Below, piece after piece: positions 56,396 through 64,000 of a stretch of DNA of 64,000 nucleotides. Origin of the DNA: Arthrinium phaeospermum (lineage: Eukaryota > Ascomycota > Sordariomycetes > Amphisphaeriales > Apiosporaceae); assembly GCA_006503535.1 (NCBI GenBank), contig QYRS01000012.1:1736001-1800000 (forward strand). Reading direction: 5' to 3'. Within the stretch, counting starts at the first letter, position 1; every line of letters begins with the position of its first letter. A model generated the notes under the pieces. That model had not been told where the DNA came from, did no database searches, and worked only from the letters and a program-made list of their open reading frames with translations. Both the position numbers and the translations under genes were made by a program.

Positions 56396-57052
56396 GAGAC
56401 AAGGAACAGGTCAGATTGTGAAAAAAAGACTGTGGAAGTGAGAAGGAAGGACCTTGGTTGATCAGAGAAGGGCCTCAATTTTAATTAGAGGAAAAAGAGA
56501 AGTGAATTATTGTGCCAGTGGGCAAGCCGCAGGATATGCGGGCCCTGCGGCTCGACTTTCAAAGCTTCATCGTTGCGGCTGGTAACTCGGTCTTGGGTCG
56601 GTCACAGCGGCGACGGCAAGGTCGGCGGTGGCTTGGAGTCACCTTCGGCGATGACATCAGTGTATCAGAGTCTGGCTCGGGCAATGTCAAGCATGTGCCC
56701 AGGGGCGTCAACATGGTCAGAGATATATACAGCAGAGTATATATCTCACATGGGCCGGTTCAGGGGGTCAATATATAAAGGTCGCTGTCACCAACAGTGA
56801 ATACAGTAAGTTTCACACACGACTTGTCTTTCTTTGCTTCTCCTCGGCGTGATGATAAACTGCGCCCATTTCTGAGAGTTGTGATACCTTGTTTGCAATT
56901 TCTTTTGGCTATAGGAATCCAAAGCCGGTGCTGTTAGTTTGCTATGATGCTTCTTTTGTCTTGTGCTTGGAATATTTGAATACTGTTCTTGAAGGGAGCA
57001 TCTTAGACCTGTGAGATCATCAGTGGACAAAGAGGGGTCAGGCAGTATCTAG
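56396..57052. other. Intergenic, no gene recognised
   Basis: Promoter side of the small membrane protein and 3' side of the gasdermin-like gene. Nothing supported. Confidence 0.5.
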
Positions 57053-57989
57053 CTACTTAGCACGGTAACAAATGACCAATTCCTCTCCATCCATAACTTC
57101 CTCAGATGTAAAGTCATCATCTCCTTGGCTTACATCCGTGTCCTCAATCGAGATCTCTAAGTCTTGCTCCTGTATGCTGACTTCCTCGTTCCCAAGCATT
57201 GCCCCCTTTGTGTAATCCTCGTTACTCTTCACCGGGCCCGACTTACTGACCGTGACCTTGCGTACCCTATACGCAAGTACAAAGTCGCTGCTCTCCTTCC
57301 ACGAAGTGGCCTCCTTTCGAGACACGCTGCCCGCGATTCCCGGTCCTCCACTGACAGGCGCGGAACCACCGCTCCAGATGGACCCGTTGACCTCGACCTC
57401 GAGGCCTCCTCCCCTAGACGCAGTCTTGAAGCTGCTGGCGGTTGCGCCTCTGACCGTCTTCAATCCCGTGATGATGTAGAGTGGCTTCTTGTAGCGGGAC
57501 TTCTCGAGGAACCGGCGAACAGGAGCTGCTTCAACGCATATCCGGAGGTATTCGTCTCGCGGGAAGTGTTGCGTTGTCTCGAGACGCTCGAAGGCAAAGG
57601 CTTGTCCCGACCTATTCTTACGTCGTACTTAGCATTAAGTCGGAGGTTCATATGAAAAGAATGGGGAAAAAAGGGGCTATGAAGGAATCTTATGCTTTGG
57701 TCATAACTACCTACCCTTTGCTCTGTTCCATGCCCACATCAACTCCAACACCGAGGAAGCTCAGGAATTTTGTGACTATCGAAAACCTGCCTTCACGGAG
57801 CTTCTCGTACGAAAACTCCACCTGGCGCTTCTCGGTCGAGAATACCTCGTGATCGGCAGGCAAGGGCGCCGTATACAAGGGCGATTCGGGCGTCTTGATT
57901 GACGTCAGCACGTTGCCGATCTTGATGGGCCCGTCCGGGGGAAAATCCCATGTCGGGGCATAGAAGAAGCAGGGCACGCGGTTTGCCAT
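57053..57989 (-). CDS. Candidate fungal gasdermin-like pore-forming protein (RCD-1/HET-Q1 family)
   Basis: Exons on the minus strand are 57989-57715 and 57611-57053, giving 277 residues. The N-terminus MANRVPCFFYAPTWDFPPDG, then IKIGNVLTSIKTPESPLYT, is the opening of a fungal family that I associate with the gasdermin-like proteins RCD-1 (Neurospora) and HET-Q1 (Podospora). Amphipathic strand-like segments follow (FSYEKLREGRFSIVTKFLSF). Exon 2 has PVRRFLEKSRYKKPLYIITG, LKTVRGATASS, a Gly/Ser-rich hairpin region and SSDFVLAYRVRKVTV. The last 64 residues are strongly acidic (QEQDLEISIEDTDVSQGDDD), a plausible inhibitory tail to be removed by proteolysis. About 0.3 kb upstream on the same strand is a subtilisin-domain gene, as in het-Q1/het-Q2. 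Cleaved gasdermins are expected to permeabilise the cell's own membrane. The family call is inferred from motifs and context; frame intact, no breaks. Confidence 0.7.
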
Positions 57990-58300
57990 TATGGATGTCA
58001 CTATTGCACGTATCAATGCAGCAGTTTGCTAGATTGGATGCCAATGTGTGGGGGATTTGGGTTGGTGCTGATGAGGGGATGTCAGCCCAGCCGAGACAGC
58101 CCAGGCAGATTTTCGAGTGTGGTGGCGGGCGCTCCAGGTAAGGCATCCAGGCAATCCTTGACAGCGAATCATTGCTCATGTTGCTCATGCACTTGAAAGC
58201 AGTCAAATCCGCCCGAGGAGGCTTCTCGCAGACTTCGTAAGACCATAGGTTTTGCGTGGCCCATTTATTGATTTCTACACAGGCGATCATCAAAGCTTGC

Positions 58301-61267
58301 TCAACCATCCAAAATGTCCTCGATAGTTCTGTCTATGAACTCCTTATCCTTTCCAAAAAGGCTGTCGGGGTGAAGCCTTATGTCAACGAAGTGGTACCCA
58401 TCTCGTATCCCTCCATCATCCTTCAGCGCGATCCGCCGCATCAACTGTACCATCCGACTGCGACGTCGCAGCTTGTGGGCCTTTTCTGGTAGATTCAGTC
58501 TAGCATATGTCAAGAGAAAAGCAGCAATCCCAGCCATGATGGGTGTTGCATACGATGTGCCCGACTTCACTGCCGTAATTGTGGCTTCTTCATCAGCGGA
58601 TGAAGAGTCCATTGGCCAAGCGGACTCGATCGCCTCGCCGACGGTAGCGAGACTGGTTTGCTCAGAAGGGGCGGTTGGACTAAAGGCCGAGCGGTTGCCG
58701 TTCACGTTGACCGAGTTCACGCACACTACATTGGAGTCGCGCGCCGGGTAACTTCGTCCATGCTGCGCACCGTTGTTTGAGGCCGCCGCGAAGAGAAGGA
58801 CATCTCGGAAGCATGCATGGTTTATCGATCTCTCGAGGTCACCGTATCCGTCATTATTGCCCGCCGGGAACCCAAAGGACATGCTGATTATGTCGACTTT
58901 CCAAACATCCACTGCGTGGTGGATCGCCTTGGAAAATTGAGCGAGTAAGCCAGGATGACTACCAAGATGGAAAGGCATGGGCCGAGTGGTGTCATCAACG
59001 GGTAACACATACATTGGCAATTATCCGGGGGTTGGCAGGCTCCCTATCAGCAATTTTCGCAACATAGATGTCAGCGTCCGGCGCATAGTCAAGCAAAAGA
59101 CTAGTGATAAAGGTGCCGTGGCCATCGAGATCGTGAACGGTTGTTCTGACTCCATCTCGACGCCAACTAAGCTTGGCTTTAATCCTATCACCACAGGCCT
59201 GCATGTCAGGGTGGCTCAGATCGACGCCTGTGTCGAGAATGGCGATCTTGACGGACGCTAGGGACGGGGTAATACAATCATCTGAAATAAATTTGTTGTA
59301 AATGGATCGGTAATCGGATTTCCAACGCAAATACCTTTGGCATCTGTTATTCAACTGCATTAGTGTGTCGCTCTTCGATCGAGTCAGTCGCTTGTCTTGG
59401 TTACATACGCCTGGGGAGAGTGGCCGTCCGAGGGAGTTTCGTCATCGAAGAATTTGAGACCCTGGTCGCCGGAGCGGTAATATAGATGGGAGGGCGGCGG
59501 TGTGAGCTCATCCAGCGGGGTTCCCAGTCTAATTGGTATTGGACTTGGCCCCCTTCGGTTGGGAATAAGGTATTTCCACAGATCCAGCCCTTGCACTGGT
59601 TGTTGTCGTATCACTTGAGCCCATCTGCTCATGTCGAGTTTTTGCACGACTTGGTCCAGGTTCTCGATAGAAATGGAACTGTAAGCCATACTCAGGTCGT
59701 TCTCCAGGGGTTCGATCACCTCGTCATATAGTCTGCCCCTCAAATCCTGAATTCCCAGCCTATTGCCATAGTCATCTTGCCAGACTTTGGGGTCTAGACA
59801 TTTTTGTACCGCGTGAAGAAACTGGGAATTTTCAGGCATATGATCCTCGCAGGCACGGAATACATCCCATGCGTTCAGAAACTTGACGAGGTTCGATACG
59901 TCTGCCTCGACAGGAATGTTGAATCGCTTGGCCAGTTCGGAAAAGGGCGTCACAAAGTAAATTTCCATCAGGGTGATAGCAAGTATGACAATGGTGGGGA
60001 AAGGGTGCGCCATCAGGTCATCAGGGTCGATCTCATCTTCATCGGAATCTCCAAAATATTGGCTCTGTTGTTGTCCATCTGCCTTCAGACCTTCTTCATC
60101 AAATCTTCCAGAAATATTTGTTTGGAGGAATGGCCTTAATGGAATTTGCAAGGCACTCGTACGGAAGAAGAGAATGGTGGAAGAGCTCCACGTCGGCTTC
60201 AGCCATGGTGTATCCTGGAGGTGCAGGACAGCGTAGCCAAGCAGCACAGAGAGGATACGTTTCGTCTTGTCCGTGAAGGCTCGTGGTCCTCCCTGCAGGA
60301 ACTCGTGAAGAGTGACGGGTCTCTGGGTCGGGTCGACTTGAACGTTGCTTCGCTTGGATTCTAATTTGTACAGTCGGCCCCGCATGACTTTGAGTTCAAG
60401 GCGATAATCTGCGGCCATGACACGTCGGGCCTTGTCGATGGACTTGCACAAACGCTTGACTGGGGCACATTGCGCCGCTCGGTATCCAGGTGGCTCGGGC
60501 GCCGCCTGTCCTTTCACGGCGATCCGAACCACGACCTCCCTAGTCGTATGCACCCGCACCTCTTGCCAATCTTCTTTGGCCGAGAGGAACATGTCAAAGT
60601 CTATTTCTTCATCATTCAAGTCGTTGCCTTTGGGTTTGCGATATGTGCCAAGGCCCAGTCTAGCACCGAAGTCATGTACAGGCAAGCACTCGCACCTTTG
60701 GCAGGCGATCAGAGCCTTGAACGTGTCCTCGGCTGCGATTCCCACAGCAAATGATGGCTTGTCAAACTTTCGCTGGGGCGCCAGCTCGTCCCGGGCCCAT
60801 GAGGACCTATCTTCTGGGTAACGAGACTGAACCTCTTTCTCCCACTGTTTCAGAAATTCCATCATGTCGCGACGCTCTTGTCGGCCGCCAAATGCAAGAG
60901 TGGAGCGTATGTAGTTGATCTTAACCTCATCACTTTTGACTTGAACTTCGGTCCATCCGTCGTACAACTCCCGCAGTCTCTTTTCAAAAGGTGCCGTCGA
61001 GATTATGATTGCTCCGATTCGTTTCGTGATGGGATCGGTAAGATCGTATGGTAAACAGATGCCGTCGCGCGCGATACGTTGCATGTGATCATCCGTGATC
61101 ATGAGGCAGTAGGCTCTGAGATCACCGTAGAACTCGTGGAATTCATCATCGTCGGTATGTTCATTTTTGAGAATCCTCGCAATGTCCTGAATGATCCTGA
61201 GTACTTCGTGGATCAAGGCTGTACTCTCGTTGGCTCTGTCGTCGCAATGACAAGGAAGTCGGCTCAT
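58301..61267 (-). CDS. Subtilisin-like (S8) protease with large N-terminal domain, HET-Q2-like
   Basis: Exons on the minus strand are 61267-59405, 59354-59013 and 58927-58301, giving 943 residues, with no signal peptide. The N-terminal 620 residues are mostly helical: HEVLRIIQDIARILKNEHTD, EFHEFYGDLRAYC, PVTLHEFLQGGPRAFTDKTK, ILSVLLGYAVLHLQDTPWLK and HPFPTIVILAITLMEIYF. These resemble the DUF7580-type domain common in fungal recognition proteins. The S8 domain has the full triad: Asp662 in IAILDTGVDLSHP, His700 in DLDGHGTF and Ser860 in SGTSYATPIMAG, with the oxyanion Asn786 in AAASNNG. No propeptide is evident, as expected for an intracellular enzyme held in check by its N-domain. ATG 61267 (MSRLPCHCDDRANES) is the first ATG of the frame. 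Inferred role: recognition-triggered cleavage of the adjacent gasdermin-like protein. Confidence 0.82.
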
Positions 61268-61589
61268 GGCGATCAATGATAGGGGTCGACCGTATCTAAC
61301 TCGACAATGCCGCAAACCTCGCCCTTGGGTGAAATGAATCGAAGACCCCGTGGGGATGAGACTGTTGATTGCAGAGAGCGCTCGTCTGGTTGGTGGGCTT
61401 CAGCCAATCAATCAATCGTCGTTTATGTCCCGGAGCCTTATGGCGGGCTGCAGATGTGATAATACCCCGCCACAGGGGTTGGCACGCCTAGGTCACGCTG
61501 ACACTGGTGGCTGTCTTCTATTTACTTTGGATTCCTTGCATTCTATTTAGTGTTCTCTTCCCTTTTCAATCCTTGTGAAAATCAGCATT
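61268..61589. promoter_or_regulatory. Short divergent promoter between protease and C2H2 genes
   Basis: 322 bp separate the two start codons. A CCAAT box followed by ATC repeats (CCAATCAATCAATC, from 61404) sits near the middle. The compact spacing would suit co-regulation of both genes. Confidence 0.45.
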
Positions 61590-64000
61590 ATGGCAATAGT
61601 TGCAACCAAGGCCCAGGCATGCATTACCTCCTTCGACCAATGTCTTCACCAGGCCGCATTGGTTCACGTGCGAGAGCGTTCTCTAGTGGAAGACCAGCTA
61701 GCAAGGTTTTCCATTTGGACGGGAACTATGCGCGTCCTCGAGCCGGGCAGGCAATCCCTCGACCATCGCCTCCGAATGGCCCCTGAGGTTCAGGATACCT
61801 GCGCCACGCTTTTGGAAGTGATTTTTCGTCGTCTCCAAACTTGTACGTCTTTCGCTCTGGATTTTTACTTTTTCGAGAATATGTTGTCTCTCTTTCCGGC
61901 TTATCTCACCAGCACTCAAGGCAAATCATCTCTGGTGGGCCTACAGCCCCAACACATCGACGACGATACCAACGATGATGCATTCCAGCAAGCCATATGT
62001 GGGATCGCAGAGCACATTGGCCTCTTGAATAAACTATCCAACACCATACGCCGCACTATTAGGGAGTTGCATATTGCTGAAGCAGCTAATGCCGGAGCAT
62101 TCAGGATCTGCGACGATGAAGGCAATGGTGCCGAGGGCTTCCTCAAGGAAATATTCACCCGCTACATCCGTGATAACTTCCCTGCGACTAGCGAAGTGAT
62201 CCAGGAAAGACTAGGAGGCTCAATGATCTTAAGACGGAAGCTAATGCTATACCGAAGGTCGCGCTATGGAACTACGCCTATCCGAGTGCAGAATGTCCCA
62301 TCTCTAGCTAAGACTCGATCACCTTCTCCCAAGCCTGCAGCCGACACACAGGACACATTTACGAGCCACAGAAACGAAGCAACACAATGGCAAGATACGG
62401 TTACGAATCGAAATAACGAAGAACTATCATGGCAGGATTCAATCTCCGTAACTGGGAGCGCAACGACACTCGCTCCTGAAAATTTCCGCAAGCCGTCGGC
62501 TCCATCAATAGTATCAAGCACCAAGACCATTGCGCTGAGCAGTGACGAAAGCCTTGCTTGCCCACCAGCACCAATAGGGTCCATCAAGCAAATGCAAAAG
62601 CAAATAATCATGATGCGAGGAAAGAATACCTGTTCAGGCGAAGAAATCGATGGGATGTCAGGCCAATATTGGGAACATGCAATCAATGCCGTTGCGGAGG
62701 TCATGTGCCCCTATTGTTTTTACATGATACCAGCGTCAGATGTCGCCGATCGGGAAAGGTGGAAGTAAGTCATATTGACTCATTGACCCATGGTACACTG
62801 ACTGACGTGATAATCAGTTCGCATGTGGTGAAAGACCTTGATGTTTACATCTGTCTCTTTGAAGAGTGCGACTCGGCAACAGATATGTACCATCATAGTA
62901 GCCAGTGGCTCGAGCATATGCGACAACATATAGTACGATGGCGTTGTGTTGCCAGGTCCCACGAAGAGTTTTTGGGAAACACTCGGGAGGAGCATGTGGA
63001 GCACATGAAGAGCGAGCACCAAGCAACTCTGACAGAGGCGCAACTTGGCCTGCTCACCGAAAAAGCCGCTCGGCCGATGGGGCCACTGTTCAAATCCTGT
63101 CCCCTGTGTGGCATATTGCAGGGCAGTTCCGATGCTATGGAGGCACACGTAGCAGGGCATCTCAGGTTACTTGCCCTTGAATCTTTGCCTACGTATGAAG
63201 ACGGGGGGTCCAAGCCACTTGAGGAGGACGGAAGTATTACCGGGAACCTCGGCCCAAACAATCGAAGTACAATCCAAAGTTCCATGGCTATACAGCTATC
63301 AGCAGAAGACCCTGCCCTGGGTGGCACCTCTTCCGCCGGAAAAGGATCCTTTGCAAGAAACCTGTTTCGCGACCAAGGCCCTGTCGGCGAGCAGCATAAG
63401 AGACCTGCGGAGGGCACGACAGATATACAACCTATAGAAGATGATGCCCGAAACGATAACGAAGAAGACGGGTGGGACGAAGACGACAACACCGATGAGG
63501 GGGAGGAGGACAAAGACAGCTATGACGAAGACGGAGATATGACGAGCGCCATAGAAAACAGCCGGCGCGCTTACTATGGCTATGACCAGGCAGCTGGATC
63601 GTCTCGTACAGCAGCTCCAGCTTATTCCACAAGTAAGTTCTTGTCACTAGCCAATCTATTACAAATTAGACATGACTAAGGCTCTCAATAGATATAACGT
63701 CCGAGGATGTCGACAGTACACGGACATATGGAGCTCCGGATATATTTGGAGGAAATGAAGAGAACTGTAATTGTATCAGCAAACCATTACCACAAAACAT
63801 GCTTACCAGGTCCTCAGCTTTAGGGATCGATCCAAGCAACTTCTCTGTCGTACCGTCGTCGTATTATGAGCCGGGTAGTGTGAGAGCCATACCTCCCTAT
63901 CCCCCCTTTCCCTGGTCTGATACGGACTATGCTCACTATAAACTTAGGTCTTCAAGGTATTAAGGAGAGAGCCCTGGGACAGGATCACAAGAACGCCTAC
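61590..64000 (+). CDS. Fungal acuF-type C2H2 zinc-finger protein, C-terminus cut by window end
   Basis: Exons are 61590-62764, 62818-63632, 63692-63879 and 63948 onward (partial). The start MAIVATKAQACITSFDQCLH is the first ATG. The N-terminal domain, LVEDQLARFSIWTGTMRVLE and SLDHRLRMAPEVQDT, is the usual opening of fungal proteins annotated with an oxidoreductase acuF-like C2H2 zinc-finger domain. That domain follows: CPYCFYMIPASDVADRERWK, VVKDLDVYICLFEECDSA, QWLEHMRQHIVRWRCVARSH, EEHVEHMKSEH and PLFKSCPLCG. An acidic Asp/Glu stretch comes next. The last visible exon, VFKVLRREPWDRITRTP, looks like the start of a further conserved domain and continues beyond 64000. Divergent from the protease gene. 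Probably an intracellular regulatory or recognition protein; function not established. Confidence 0.8.

Overview
The window reads as nuclear DNA of a filamentous ascomycete, most likely a Sordariomycete of the Sordariales/Chaetomiaceae type. Genes carry short (about 50-110 nt) GT-AG introns with CTAAC/CTGAC-like branch sites. The gene content is typically fungal: a GH7 endoglucanase with a CBM1, an EglC-type GH17 glucanase, a P450, a fungal rhodopsin-domain membrane protein, ULD-type and acuF-type C2H2 proteins. An AT-rich block with the composition expected of repeat-induced point mutation (RIP) lies at about 36.1-38.1 kb. Exon models were built by hand from frames and splice signals. Every intact multi-exon model given sums to a whole number of codons, but none was checked against transcripts.

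Layout. 0.3-2.1 kb: sulfite oxidase (-) with one frame break near its C-terminus. 3.5-5.4 kb: tRNA-related repeat array and a tRNA-like locus. 6.4 kb: perfect 10-bp tandem array. 6.6-7.6 kb: broken sterol-desaturase-family gene. 9.06-9.43 kb: 187-bp duplication. 11.0-13.7 kb: alpha/beta-hydrolase gene with a frame break. 16.0 kb: small conserved-looking protein. 17.0 kb: foldback. 17.4-19.0 kb: FAD-linked oxidase. 19.2-20.7 kb: ULD-domain protein. 22.1-24.5 kb: protein joining a bZIP basic region to a C2H2-type domain. 24.8-26.6 kb: aquaporin. 27.7-29.6 kb: P450, divergent from a rhodopsin-domain protein at 30.6-32.0 kb. 32.2-35.0 kb: unknown protein and ZIP transporter. 36.1-38.1 kb: RIP island. 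38.9-40.1 kb: GH17. 40.5-44.8 kb: Cys-rich protein, alcohol dehydrogenase, BCS1-like AAA ATPase. 46.0-47.8 kb: MFS transporter. 48.4-51.6 kb: RG-rich disordered protein and BRCT protein (frame break). 53.3-54.9 kb: GH7 endoglucanase. 55.2-56.4 kb: gene fragment and a small membrane protein.

The most interesting system is at the right end, 57.05-64.0 kb. A candidate fungal gasdermin-like gene (277 aa, resembling the RCD-1/HET-Q1 family) lies about 0.3 kb downstream of, and on the same strand as, a 943-aa protein with a long N-terminal domain and a complete subtilisin (S8) triad. That is the arrangement of the Podospora het-Q1/het-Q2 allorecognition and cell-death pair. A third gene, encoding an acuF-type C2H2 protein, diverges from the protease across a 322-bp intergenic region and runs off the window.

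A caveat affects several models. Four genes contain single-base frame breaks, mostly in G/C runs. This pattern fits homopolymer indel errors in the assembly at least as well as pseudogenisation, except perhaps for the desaturase gene, which has five breaks.
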